A stretch of 64,000 nt of DNA, from contig CP099844.1 of assembly GCA_030062745.1 (NCBI GenBank), positions 20,212,596 to 20,276,595 of the forward strand, in the 5' to 3' direction. A program made the translations under genes and the position numbers. The notes under the pieces are model-generated. The model was not told the origin of the DNA. It saw nothing but the letters and a program-made list of their open reading frames with translations, and ran no database searches. Within the stretch, counting starts at the first letter, position 1; the number at the start of each line of letters is the position of its first letter. Shown piece after piece: positions 1 to 11,575 of the stretch. Source of the stretch: Capitulum mitella (Eukaryota; Arthropoda; Thecostraca; Pollicipedomorpha; Pollicipedidae).

Positions 1-201
1 GGGCCGACAGCTGGAGTGAGAAGCCGTAACGCTGTGCGGCTGACCTACATCGCCGACAGCCTGACAGCGGCAAGGCTCGCAAACGCAGCAGGTCGTCGCC
101 TGAACAGGAAACGTCCGGTTAACGCACACGGCAGCTGGCGCGGCCACAAAAAGGACATCCGACTCCCCGTACGCTCCCGCCCGTTGCCCATGTTATCTGC
201 T

Positions 202-782
202 CAGGCGGTATCCACTCGGATGGCATCCACTCTGACGGTATGCATTTGGATGGTATTCATGGTAAATGTATGCCTCGGTGTCCGTTCGGGTGATGACCAC
301 TCTTGCGGGATCCAATCTGGCCTTGTCCACTCAGGCGGCATCCACTCGGACGGTGTCCCTCTGGCAGTATCCATTCACCGATGGTATCCACTCCCCGCAC
401 GTTCTCGTCCATTGATCGTATTACCTACTCGGGCAGTATCCACTCCGATGGTATCCACTCGTACGGTATCGACTAGAGTCGTATCTATTCGGCAGGGGTG
501 AAGGATCGCAAAATCAGGTGTGGGAGCAGGGCTCAGCCCTGGGTCGATCAGCCTGAGGTACCCCGAAAGACCAAGCTGGGGGGGGGGGCAAACTGCCGGA
601 TTACGGACTGAGCTACAAGTTGGGGGGGGGGGCACTGGAGCCCCAAACTGTCTGTATCCTACATCCCCTACCCGGACGATATGGATCCGGCTGGCATCCA
701 CTCCGTCGGTATCCACTCGGATGGTATGCACTCGGGCGGCATCCACTCGACGGTATCCGCCAGGACGGCGTCCAATGTGGAT
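202..782. repeat. Degenerate 15-bp minisatellite in two blocks
   Basis: The blocks 202-502 and 672-782 are built of a 15-base unit close to CGGTATCCACTCGGA, with many substitutions and occasional length changes. Because 15 is a multiple of three, open frames run through it and give repetitive peptides such as VSTRMVSTRT. Those frames are not genes. Two runs of nine or more G lie between the blocks (about 581-638). Confidence 0.7.
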
Positions 783-3073
783 CAGTGCCGCGGCTTCTCA
801 CACGGAGCTGCCGTCGCCTGCCGACGCTAGTGACGGTGCCGGGCATGACGCAGACTTTCCTATCTGCGCTGGGAAGACCCGCCGTCCGCAGGGCCGGAAC
901 CAGCTGCCCTTCAGGAGGAGAGAATCGCACACTGGCTGAAATGTGGTGTTGGTGACATTACTTTTCAAAGCAATGCATAATGAACATCTTTCGTTGCTTT
1001 GTGTTTTGTTCTGCTTTTGCTTGCGGGGCCTAGGTATGTTTTTCCAATACAAGCTTTAGTGTTGATTGGTTAAATACAAAGCAACCACTGGATCCGCCGT
1101 AGTGTTCTCTTTAACCGGCTCGAGTCACTGAAGCGATGTTGCTCACGCCAGTTCGGGCGATAAAATCGTACGAGCACCTCACATCCGGAAAACAAACGGA
1201 CCCATGGAAACCTAATCGCCGCGTTCCGTGAATGCGCCGCCCGAGGTGTTTCGTCATCAAACACTATTTCCGTGTGCGCCTTTGTCACTGTGTTTGCGTG
1301 GACTACGGTTTCATTCGCAGACTGCGGGCTACTTCCGCACTAATCACGTGGTCACAGACAGCCCATGTCGCGGTTGGCCAAATGAGAATATTGCTCGTCC
1401 TGTGAGGCAAACTGCACTCGGAGCTTCTCGCCTGTAAGTCGGCCGTACAGGAACCTCCGTACGCGACGTTTCCTTGGATGGTTTTCCCAAATCGCGGTTA
1501 AATGATACGAGATCCTCTGGAAAGACGAAATGTGGGCGCCTTCGATGTCATATCACGCTTAACCTTCGCTCGCCCGGGGTGTACTCGAGGTTTTCTAAAC
1601 AGCGAAAAACGAAGAAAGCTAGAAAAGTGAAATTCCCATTAGCTGTGAGTACACAACTTTATATGTTGTCACGAAATTCGATAATCAGGTCATGTCAGGC
1701 CACTGACCTTTTTGACCTTTAAATAAAGCAGGCCCGAAATATTTTAAGCATGTACCAGTGATTGTCAGAGATAATGACAAATGGAAAACGCTGTACTAAT
1801 CCCCAACTCATTCTCCTGAAAATGCACGTTCCCAGTTGTTTCAAAAACTGTTTGACCTGACCTCAGATCAACAGGACTGAGATGCTGGTGACTGCTGGAG
1901 CCGAAGGGGAGGCAACTGCCCCGCTTCCCCTCCTCCCCCGGATCCCTCCCTGCCTGGATCTCAAGAGTTGTGATTAATGAAGACTAAGTAAAGGTGCCAA
2001 CGGATAGGTAACAGTCCGCAGATGACGATGCACATCTGATTTCTCTAATTTGTTGAACATGTCAGGGTGATCGTTGAGTTACATGCAGCGATTTTCTGCG
2101 CCACAGCACCTCGACACTGGCGACCAACGCGGCATGAATTAACGGGCACTAATTGTAACGTTTCCGTTCTTTTTGTATTGTGGTTTTGCATGTCTTATTT
2201 TAAACAATTCAGTAGTTACCAATCTACGCCACTGGCTCACCTTTATTCGCGCATGCCCGTTTATTTCAAAATACGCATTTTTTAATTTCTTGAACTTATT
2301 GGTATCATCAGAAGCTCTGAGCTGGGTGCTCTGAGAGTCAGTTTTGACATTTTTCATCCGTTCTAAGCCATTCGTCGTGGATTTTGACAGCAGAGTATTT
2401 TCGCCCATAACAATTATTGGTAGCCTGGCCTCAGGTCAAGGTTGGGGTGAAAGTTGGAGGTCAACGATACTTTGCCAGACGACGATCATTAGAAGTATCT
2501 ATCGCTTCACATTCAAAACGCTCTGAAAAAGTCCGCCAGTTTCCGAAAAAAAACGGCGATCTGTGTTAAAATTATATTGTCCTTAGGTCAATGACCCAGA
2601 AGTATCTCAAACATGTGAGATAGCAGGTTTGTTACGCTTATCAAGATTTCTAATCCTGGAAAGGTTTATTTTGATATTTTATTTTCCGAAAAAGCTACGG
2701 GATGCCAAACTTTTTTGCGTAGAAGTTCACTTGACCTGAAATAGGTCAGAGATCTCATCTAACCCGAGGTCAAAACTTTGACATAGGTGTTAAAAGGACT
2801 AGGAAAAAGTTGCTCAGTATTTTGCGCCTCTGCATCTATTGTTCTCTCGCAACGTTTGAAAAACCACAAAAAGGCTGTCAACAGCCCATGAGCCGGACGA
2901 GGGTTAGACACATGTTTTGGCAGGCTAGTTTTAAATTATTACCATAACTGCAGCGTCATACGCATGGCTCACACTCACTGAGCATTGATTGCGTGACGCT
3001 ATGTCTGTCGGAACAGGTCCGCTTGATAACCAGTGCAACCTTACGTTGCCCTCGATGACTGATGGCTTGCAGC
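783..3073. other. Gene-free stretch, no recognisable gene
   Basis: I see no exon, RNA gene or complete repeat here. From about 1,680 to 2,800 the sequence is AT-rich and carries scattered TGACCT-type words that recur across the window, suggesting old element remnants. It ends at the MITE insertion. Confidence 0.4.
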
Positions 3074-4290
3074 TTAACCCTATTCCCGGCAGGGGGGGGG
3101 GGAATCCTCCCCCCTCGGGTTTTTTGCGTGCCAATTCCAGGCTTTTTAACGCAGCTTCACGAAACTTGGTCACTTTTCCTAGCTATTCCTTCTACGCGCC
3201 GTGACAAAATTTCGAAATTCTGTTTTGCTCAGGGGCGGAGCCAGGCAACGTTTTTGGGAGGCACCTCAGGTCATTTTTGGCCATGTTGAGGGTAAAAGGA
3301 AAATGTCTGCCAAAAACAGAGTTTTAAGGCTAGAACTTAAAAACTTTATATGGATGTATAGCTAAATAGTTGGGCAATGTGCATATGTAATTTTGTTTAT
3401 TTGAGGTCACTTTACAAGGTCAGGTCAAGGTCAAAAGTCAAAATTTGTTTTTTCGCAATAATTTCGGCGCCGTTTTTTCAAATGCAAAACCCAGAACATA
3501 TATGACGTAGAAAGGTGTCCTCTACTTGTGCACCAAGTTTCAGCTTGATATCAGGTCGGGTCACGGAGTTATGACCTAAAATGTCAGTGCGCGTACGCTA
3601 TATCGCAAAAGCCAAAAAATGATTTTTTTGGAATAGAGTGAATTAAATCGATTAAAAACGTTTACAGATAATACTGAATGCACACGACATCATTCCAGGT
3701 GACCCCAAGGTCACTGGAGGTCATTTAAGGTCAAAGGTCACAAGTTGATCTGAAGAACGTGTGACCATGACAGTTCCCCCTTTTTTATGTCCCTGGCACC
3801 GCCTATGCTAACATTATACAAATATTGTAATGCGATTTGTACTTCTTTCGCATAACATGACTAGCAGAAGCTAAAAAAGTGTTTTGGCCTCTTTTGTTCA
3901 TTCCGTTATTAGAAAACTAATTCCCCTATTTTTGAAACCCTGTGAACGCCCATGAATTTTCTCAAAATTTCAAATTTGCATACCCATGGTAAAAGCCCTA
4001 TTCATAATCTCTCGATTCATGCCAGTTTCATCGAAATCGGTCCATAAACAACGGAGTTATAAGAAGTCAAAAAGTACCCCCATTTTGACATTTTTGCCCC
4101 CCTGTATCCACAAATTTCACAATTTTGAAAATTTCTTTTTATGAAAATGTAGTTCACGTCACGGCAAATCGATTGCCGTTTGTTGCGATGAAATCGAATA
4201 AGTAGTTCTCGAGATCTCGGGGGGGGCCGAATCGGCCCCCCCCCTGCCGGGAATCGGCCATACCGTCTAGCCCTCCGGGAATAGGGTTAA
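3074..4290. mobile_element. piggyBac-type MITE, complete copy 1
   Basis: The element is bounded by TTAA on both sides (3074-3077 and 4287-4290). It has perfect 12-bp terminal inverted repeats, CCCTATTCCCGG (3078-3089) and CCGGGAATAGGG (4275-4286). TTAA target duplications and termini starting CCC are hallmarks of piggyBac elements. G/C homopolymers lie just inside both ends. The interior is AT-rich and non-coding, with repeated GGTCA/TGACC words, for example around 3,400-3,440 and 3,700-3,740. A second full-length copy in the opposite orientation is at 52,726-53,926, and fragments occur at 32.7, 35.4, 37.1 and 62.9 kb. It has no transposase, so it is non-autonomous. Confidence 0.8.
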
Positions 4291-5000
4291 GTATTGGCGG
4301 CATTTGGTTCTGTCCGGACCGCTCGGTTACTGGGCCCTGACTGAGATGTCCCTTGTTGCGACCATGTGAATTGGTACGGCCGTCTGACGGGCAACGTTCC
4401 ATCAGGGACCCTCCTTCTGCCGGCGTCCGACGGCGGCTTTGGCATTGGAATTAGCCGCAAGACTCCCTTATGCGGTTTCCCGGAAGTCCTCAGACTGGAG
4501 CTTAACGAATCACGATAAGCCCGCAACAATTTCCGATTTACGTTTGCTTTGTCTGAACCAGCCATCAGCCATCAGTCTATGACTTCGACAATAGTTCCGC
4601 CGCACCCATCCTGCAGTCTCTGGAACAGGTGGGTCTCGGCTGAGACTCCCCCCCCCCTCCTGCTGTGGTACCCCGAGGAACGCACTAGCACTCGTGATGA
4701 TCAAAAACCACTTCCGTCAAGACTCGGCGGCGAGGTCGACAAGCGTCAGTTACATAAACTCGCAGGCAGGACGCACCCTCGGAACTGGGCGAGCGTGACC
4801 GTGGGCTGGACAGTCACGTCACGTGCGACCGCTGCTCAGACCACCGGCTTGCCTTGCAGACACGATCGGCATAAGCCATCACCTGGTGATCTGGCCACCG
4901 ACGGCGCGGGGTTTGCATAATGTCATTCCATGCCCTACCCCGAGGAGCGTTTTGATCGCCTCTTAGGAATTTCCCCGTCGAATGCCCCTGAGTAAATTCC
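4291..5000. other. Gene-free stretch between MITE and SINE head
   Basis: Moderately GC-rich sequence with open frames on both strands. None resembles a known protein and there are no convincing splice sites. I see nothing specific in it. Confidence 0.3.
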
Positions 5001-5090
5001 TCAAGTGTGTCGGTAGCTCAGCTGGTGGATTATCTGTCACCGCTCCCCACCATGACAAGGTGGGTTCGAGTCGCTTCGGCGCTTGCTATT
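5001..5090 (+). mobile_element. tRNA-like SINE head or tRNA pseudogene
   Basis: An internal RNA polymerase III promoter is visible. The A box TAGCTCAGCTGG at 5014-5025 is a perfect consensus match. A near-consensus B box, GGTTCGAGTCG, lies at 5063-5073. The stretch between them does not form a convincing anticodon arm, and the 3' half does not pair with the 5' end as an acceptor stem. A tRNA-derived SINE 5' region is more likely than a working tRNA. Confidence 0.5.
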
Positions 5091-6339
5091 TCTCCCGCAG
5101 TTCACTTGGTAGCTGACCTAAAGAGGGATACTGGCTACCCTGCAATCGCGTCGTTCATGTCGGCACGTTAACCTTCAGCCTCAGCAGGCACGTAGCCAAG
5201 GGGAGGCATGAGGGCCATGCCCCCCTTCCGAGCAAAGTTTCTGCACTAGATATTTAGCGATTTCGCAGGGACACGGAATAGTGATCATATATTTCATGCG
5301 GAACCAAACATTATATGTTTTTCCTGTGCGTTAAATATGAGGTCCGTTACGTAAAATTGCTGCTTTTTCCTAGCGTGTTGTCATATGCCAGTGGTATGTG
5401 ACAAAATTTGACATTTGCTCCCCACCCCACCGAGAAAAATCCTGGCTACATGTCTGAGCTGAGTCATAATCACCAATCAGTTGTTAACTGATATGCCGTT
5501 ACCCTGGAGTTGCGCGATCGGGTGTATCCCGGTCGCGCAACAGGGATCCGAGTCCGTGCAACAAGCACTGCTTGGCACGAGCTCTTATTCCAAAGCATCC
5601 TGGCAAAGCTTTCTGATCAAAGTGATAAAAAAATAAACTGTGCGCGAAAATGCTCGCTGATATAATGTAACGGTCGCGATGTTTCAGCACATCTTGGCAT
5701 TCTTCAACGGACCGACATGGATGACCTTGATGATAAGACTCCAGGGGTCAGCCGGGCTGGGCACAGTCCCCTTCTCGTCACCCGGGGTCGACGCAGGGAC
5801 ACAGGACCAAAGTACCAAAGGCATTTTAGAAGCACGCAGAGTTCATTCAGTCTCACAAGGTACAGCCCGCCGAACGAGGAAATCCGTTTCGGATTTCGGA
5901 AAGGTTTAAGCGGGAGCCAACAATCGAGCAGGACAGCTGCGTTTTGCTCACAAACGTAACACCACATGAGTGCACTCGTTTACGGCTAAAAAGGTCGGCA
6001 GTCCTCCACGCGAACCCGACGAGTCTCGTTTTAAAACTGCGCACGGCCCAAAAATCACCCCAGCGCACACAGCCGGACTCGCGGCACGCTGTGGGAAGTT
6101 GCGTCCTCGCTCCCGCTCCCCTCCCAGTGTCACACGAACAATCCGATTGGCGACAGTGCATCCGGCCCGCCCGGCCAGCGCCGACAGTGGAACGCTAGGG
6201 GTCGCCGCGCTGGCACCCGGCACCCGGCTCGACCCAGCAATCTCAGACCAAATCATCGTCCGGCTGTTGGCGTTTCTTCGCCGCGGGGCGACGTTCGGTC
6301 GGCCCTCGCCGGGCACCGCGGGCCGCGCCACTTAGAGCA
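5091..6339. other. Downstream flank of the channel gene
   Basis: No gene is recognised. From about 5,990 to 6,330 the sequence is CpG-rich and open on both strands, but no frame resembles a protein family. It would form the distal 3' UTR or flank of the channel gene. No AATAAA or ATTAAA hexamer is visible on the minus strand here. Confidence 0.3.
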
Positions 6340-6648
6340 CGGTCTGCCAGTCAGGGGCCGGTCCTGCCAGTCAGGGGCTGGTCCTGCCAGTCCGGGGCTG
6401 GTCTTGCTACCCAGAGGCCGGCTGTGCCGCTCAGAGGTCGGTCTTCTAGTCCGGGGCCCGTCCTGCCGCTCGGGAGCCGGTCTGCCAGTCAGGGGCCGGT
6501 CCTACCGCTCAGAGGCCAATCATGCCACTCAGAGGGTGATCCTGCCACTTGGAGGGTGGTCCTGCCACTCAGATGGTGGCCGGTCCTACCGCTCAGAGGC
6601 CGGTCCTGCCACTCAGAGGCCGGTCCTGCCGCTCAGGGACGGACCAGT
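6340..6648. repeat. 20-bp minisatellite abutting the channel stop codon
   Basis: About 15 tandem units of a 20-base sequence close to GGTCCTGCCACTCAGAGGCC, with occasional 19-base units. The array starts two bases beyond the TGA of exon 4 and would be transcribed as the start of the 3' UTR. Units at the exon side (about 6590-6648) are the most alike, suggesting recent turnover there. Confidence 0.85.
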
Positions 6649-6650
6649 GG

Positions 6651-6857
6651 TCAGCCCTGTTTGCCGTGGACGGGCGCCACCTCGACAACAGGCGGCGCCG
6701 GCGTGACCGGCACGCTGACGCCGAACCGCGTGCCCAGCTTGATGCTGGCGTGCTTGAAGTGCAACGTCATCTTTTCCTGGATGACGTTGATGCACATGCT
6801 GGTGAGCGCCAGGCCGAAGATCATGTAGAGCGTGGTGCACATCATGACGCCGGCCGA
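6651..6857 (-). CDS. K2P channel exon 4: TM4, C-terminal tail and stop
   Basis: The last coding exon is 207 bp, with 68 codons and TGA. The acceptor is CCAGTTCCCTCCCGCAG|TCG, phase 0, giving SAGVMMCTTLYMIFGLAL for TM4 (about residues 394-416 of form A). It continues SMCINVIQEKM, a motif typical of the end of TM4 in TWiK channels, then a basic amphipathic stretch (LHFKHASIKLG). A short Pro/Val-rich tail ends VHGKQG. The tail is about 40 residues beyond TM4, short for the family, and I see no obvious PDZ-binding terminus. The stop codon (TCA on the plus strand, 6651-6653) lies directly beside a 20-bp GC-rich minisatellite, so the 3' UTR begins inside repeat sequence. An earlier ancestral stop or extra 3' exons cannot be excluded. 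The frame itself is clean. Confidence 0.9.
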   Translation of the reverse strand, partial: SAGVMMCTTLYMIFGLALTSMCINVIQEKMTLHFKHASIKLGTRFGVSVPVTPAPPVVEVAPVHGKQG

Positions 6858-8020
6858 CTGCGGGAGGGAACTGGTGTTACTGCACGCGCCGCCTGCCACG
6901 ATACGGCGACCCAGCGGTAGCCATCCTATCCAAAGTACACACTGGGAAAGGTGCATGATGGCCTGTTTTGTGGGCAGACATATGAATCACCCCGCGTCTC
7001 GGAGTGGGTCAGCCAACCATCGGACAGAGATCACCTGACAATCAGAAATCAGAGATCAGAAATCAGAAAAGCAGAGATCAGCTGACAAATGGAAATCAGA
7101 CGACAACATGGTCGGCTTATTTTCCAATGAAACGAGGTGTTTTGATAATGCAGTGCAGGACCTGTTTGAGATGAATCGGCTGACAGTCAGGACAGCTGAA
7201 GTCTCTGAATTTGTGCGATCTGCTAATCAGAGACAAAATTAATAGACTGCCTGAATGACGATCATGACAGTTTTGGGGATAAACGTGAATGAGGTAGCAA
7301 GGTTGAATCATTCGCGAGCTATGCGAGAGTAACCCTCGCTGCGAATTTTACATCCTTTTAATGTGCGTGATAATGTTCTATAATCGGCTTCCTTATCAGT
7401 TTGCTTCCTTAACAAACGGATAAGAAGTGTTGATGGATGAAAAGCAGCGATTTGTTAATGAAATGCCTAGCGTCATAGCGGCGGTTACTGCATGCAGGCT
7501 GGCATTCGCATTGGTATTCTAATAATTCCTTCATGGTCTAGACAAATGGAATAGCAGCCATTACACTTGCAATATCGCCGCGTTCTTCAACATTTAGTGA
7601 GGCTTTCCAAAGCGTCTTACCATACAACATTAATCCTCGGCCTCAGCGAGCAGTGCCAGGGTGGGGAGGGGGTGCCAGTGAACATATTCCCAATGACTCG
7701 CTGACCTCATCATCATAACTCACGAGACGTGCAACGGCCCAAAAAAAAACAAGAGGCAAATGACCACGGAAAGCGTGAACCTCGGTCTACGGCCGTCGGA
7801 GGGGCCGCACGTTCTCACTCCTTCTCCAGACCATCTGCCAAGACTGACCTGTGGACTGCAGAACGATTCCCTGTGCGTCACCACTCCGTCAACATTGCCG
7901 GTCTCGATTGTGTGGCGTTTTGAGTGATTCAGAAGTCTATATTGAGGCTTCCGTCCAAGGAGCAATAAAAGACATTGCGGTACCCAGCAATGACTGCAAC
8001 CTACCCCGTCTCACAAAACA
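6858..8020. other. Intron 3, 3' part
   Basis: Intronic sequence with no further exon seen. A small cluster of AATCAGAGATCAG-like units lies at 7034-7085. The rest is unremarkable unique-looking sequence. Confidence 0.35.
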
Positions 8021-8152
8021 AAATGACTTGTCATTTCATGTTACATTTTGCAAGTGATTCAAAATAAAACGAAGTTATTGAGTCGTAAATGACTTATCAT
8101 TTCATGTTACATTTTGGCAGTGATTCAAAATAAAACGAAGTTACTGAGTCGT
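8021..8152. repeat. Direct tandem duplication, 66-bp unit
   Basis: Two adjacent copies, 8021-8086 and 8087-8152, both begin AAATGACTT and end GAGTCGT with only a few differences. The high similarity indicates a recent local duplication within intron 3. Confidence 0.85.
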
Positions 8153-9189
8153 CTTTGGTTGTGGCAAACAGTGCAGACAGTCAATATGCACACTGTGGTA
8201 ATGTGAAAAATCTGATCGTGCTGAGTGATCTGAATAGTGCATTCACACAGGTCCGTGACCGTGCGAACTTGCCGTGATCAACACGTGAACGCAGCACGTA
8301 CTGCAAACAGCACGTGATCGCTGCGGTGGAGGCAGACCGTGCGGACATGCCCGTGCCTCACTCCTTTGTTATGAACACCCTGAAATATCCACCCAGGAGT
8401 CCGGTAAATCCCCTGAAAGTTTAACCGCGTTTGCAGCAATGGTGAGCATGTTTGCTTCGCCCTCTCGCCCAAGCAGAGGTCACAGTCTGGGACAGGAAGT
8501 CGGCTTCGGCTACTGCGCACCGTTCAGTTGCAGGGGCCCTGCAATCTCTGCCGCGCGCCAGCGTCAGTCGGTCGGCAGAGTCGGTGCACGCTGACTCATT
8601 CCGGAGGCCCGACTGTCTGGTACAGCGTCGCTACTGCAATTGTCTCGGGCCAAGAACCCTATAGACGCGATTGTTGTAAGGAAAATGCGAGTTCCATGTG
8701 ATTGGATTCCATTCGTCTGGTCAACGAGAATTCAACATCTCCCACAAACGCAAACTGAAATTAAATATGCAGAAATCGACAGCCTTTTTTACAAAAGGGG
8801 CAGCTTTGGCTTACACGCAGAAGATATACAAAACATGGACGCCACGTTTCAGGTATAGGCGATCTTCACTTCTGGCAAAAAATATGCTACCAAATTCAAG
8901 GAGCTCAAGCATGCATCCGTTAAAAACCGAAACTCGGAAACTGCAGACACCAACATGAACTTGGAAATACAAAAAGACTTCAGCGGCATAAATAGAAATC
9001 GACCTTTATTGATTGTAATCCTAGATAAGTAGGTAGGCCAACTGTAACTGCAGATCACACATACGAAAGAGCACAAGACACCACAGACTTATACGGTGCG
9101 ATTCTACACAGTCTAAGGCCAGTTGTGTATTATGACCCTTCACAATCAAGTTCAGTTACTGCACATATGTGGAAATGTGGAGGGAACAA

Positions 9190-9780
9190 AAAATTGCGCC
9201 ACCATAACATCTTTACACTCAAACGATAAACCAAGACGCAGTCTGTCGGTGAGCGACATTTACGAATGCTGAGTGAGCCCAGGACTTTGAGATCCGTCTT
9301 GTCATTCGCGATGGCTGGAATTGCTGTCGTGAAGTTCGTGATACTGTAGACATGTTGCAGGTTGAAGTGCTCTGTAATCATGTGCTCTCCTAGAGGCGTG
9401 TCTGGTCTTCGTACTCTTGCATCACCCAAATGTTCGTCGAATTTCTCAAGAATGAAAAGTTTCGTTCCGCTTACACAGAAATGTCTTTTCAGTCGATGCA
9501 GGAGATTTTATACGCCACGTATGTTACACATATATGAAAAGTCTCAAAGGTAGATGTAAACGGAAAAACGTAGCATATAAAATCCTTTGCAACCGTTGTA
9601 GAGGATTTCTTAGGTAGGCGAAACGAAATTTTCATTCGCAACAAACTCAACGAACATTTGAGTGATGCAGGACTACGAAGACCGGACATACAGAGATAAG
9701 ACGTGATCATACGCTCTGGAAGAGCGTATGATCACGAACCACTTCAACATGCGTCATGACGACACCAACGCGAACTTAAC
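9190..9780. mobile_element. Penelope-like element remains: two opposed endonuclease-end fragments
   Basis: Two related fragments face each other. The minus-strand one (about 9490-9205) encodes the C-terminal part of a GIY-YIG-type endonuclease region, with short matches HLGDARVRRPD, GEHMITEHFN and LKVLGSLSIRK. The plus-strand one (about 9590-9780) encodes the same region and is more worn. This C-terminal signature is known from Penelope-like retroelements. Both are fossils with several breaks each and appear old. They lie just outside the larger Penelope-like block at 10.4-13.7 kb. Confidence 0.55.
9702..9736. repeat. Perfect 16-bp inverted repeat with 3-base loop
   Basis: CGTGATCATACGCTCT (9702-9717) is followed by GGA and then its exact reverse complement (9721-9736). 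It lies in the plus-strand Penelope-like fragment and is probably the joint of an inverted duplication of element sequence. Confidence 0.85.
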
Positions 9781-10399
9781 GATCGAAATTCAATTTTTTT
9801 AAATTCCATTTGATTTTTTTTTCAAATTCCATTTGAAATTCACCGCGAAGGACAATGCAGACCTTAAAGTCTAGCAGTCACTTAACTTCCGTATACTCCG
9901 TCCATCGATTCCTGTGTACGTAAACCTGTCGTTTGTGTACAAAAACACTGGTATGTCTTTTGAGTTTACAGGGGGGCGGTTATGGTAGCGCAATGTTTGT
10001 TCCATTTTATTCTCACCTACGTGCAATGATTGAACTTGATTGTTAAAGACAAAAATACATAATATGCCATAGACTGTATACAGTCGCACTGCTATAAATC
10101 TGTGCTGTTTAGTCCTTGTTCGTATGTGTGTTTTACAGTCACAGTTGATCCACTCTGTTATGCAGGGTCCTGATCAATAAAGAACCCTAGCTTGTGTCGA
10201 CTTCCATTGACGTAAATGATTAATTTATACGTTTCCTTGTTCATGTTGAGTCTTCAGTTCCCAGGTTGGTTTTCTGACTGATCATGCATTGCCTTCTTGA
10301 ATTTTGTAGTTTAATTTTTTATCATTCCCGAAGATGGTCAAGTGTCTGAGGCACTGGGTCCATGCTTGATTGCGCACACACATATATATGTATGTATGT

Positions 10400-11493
10400 A
10401 TAAGGAGCGATTGTTGAAGACTAGGGCGTGTTCAGCTTTGAAGAGCTTTTTCTGGATTTGGTTAACCGATGTTATATTTCGCTTTGCTTCGTCCGATAAG
10501 TCAAAAGTCGTCAAAAGTCCTGGAAGCGTGTCTGGTAGTTTAAGATCAAATTGCCAGAACTGAAAGTTGTCGTGTGCCCTTTCTTCACGTTTCGGGAAAA
10601 CTATTTCCACCTTCAGAACAGGTCTAAAACAAGTCTTATCAGATGGGGAAAAGTGGATACAAGCAAAAAAAATGGGCGCATCACACTAAACGTGATGCAT
10701 TACACAAACGTGATGCATTTACATCCACTCTGGTGATTCAGGATGACAATGGTAAGAAACAGATACAGGACGACAAAAATTCAAAACCACGATCTTTAAC
10801 ATGCAATACTTTCTTCCCGTCCCTTTTCTGAACAATTTTTCTCATGCCCTTAAGATAAAAGTGTCACACGATACTATTTGCTTATTGAGCAACGGGGCGA
10901 CCTCCCCAATGTGGAGCGGTTCAAACACCATGCGTCGCCGCTGCTTATGACATGTCCGCAAAACAGTTGTGTTTCCCGAGAGCTCTTTTCGAGTTGTCTG
11001 TCTCTTTCATGCGTTGTTTAACACGCGCACTGGTTCCAGTGCACGTTTGCCCCCTCCCCCTCCAACCGTTTTTCTTCGAAATCTCGAGAGCGGATCGAAG
11101 CTGGTTGCTGCTGCTTTGCGACATTTATGACGATTGAACAACTCGTCGATTTAGGGAAAGAAATCAAAAATCGACCGGAAATGTTTGAAGTTTGAAGCAT
11201 TTAAAGTTAAACAAACATAACGAAAATAAAGGTTGTCGCAGACAAATGGAAACTTTGCGGGAAGACTAACGTTCCACGTAAAATAAATGAATGTTATAAG
11301 TCGACATCATTCGGGCATAAGTGATGGATGTACCAAGACAAAAGCCAGAGTCAGTACAGGTCAGGGCCAACCAGCTTTTGACCTGATCCAGATTTGCTTT
11401 ACAGTACCTCAATTTGTGTGAAATATGCATTCAAAAAACTTAAAAAAGCACGTTTGTGCATCCTGATACGATTATATACGTATATGTAGACAT

Positions 11494-11575
<82 letters not shown>

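Noticed and set aside
16-939. Open frames with VSTRMVST-type peptides
   Set aside because: They come from a 15-bp repeat whose length is a multiple of three.
5001-5090. Functional tRNA gene
   Set aside because: The internal promoter boxes are good, but the acceptor stem and anticodon arm do not form.
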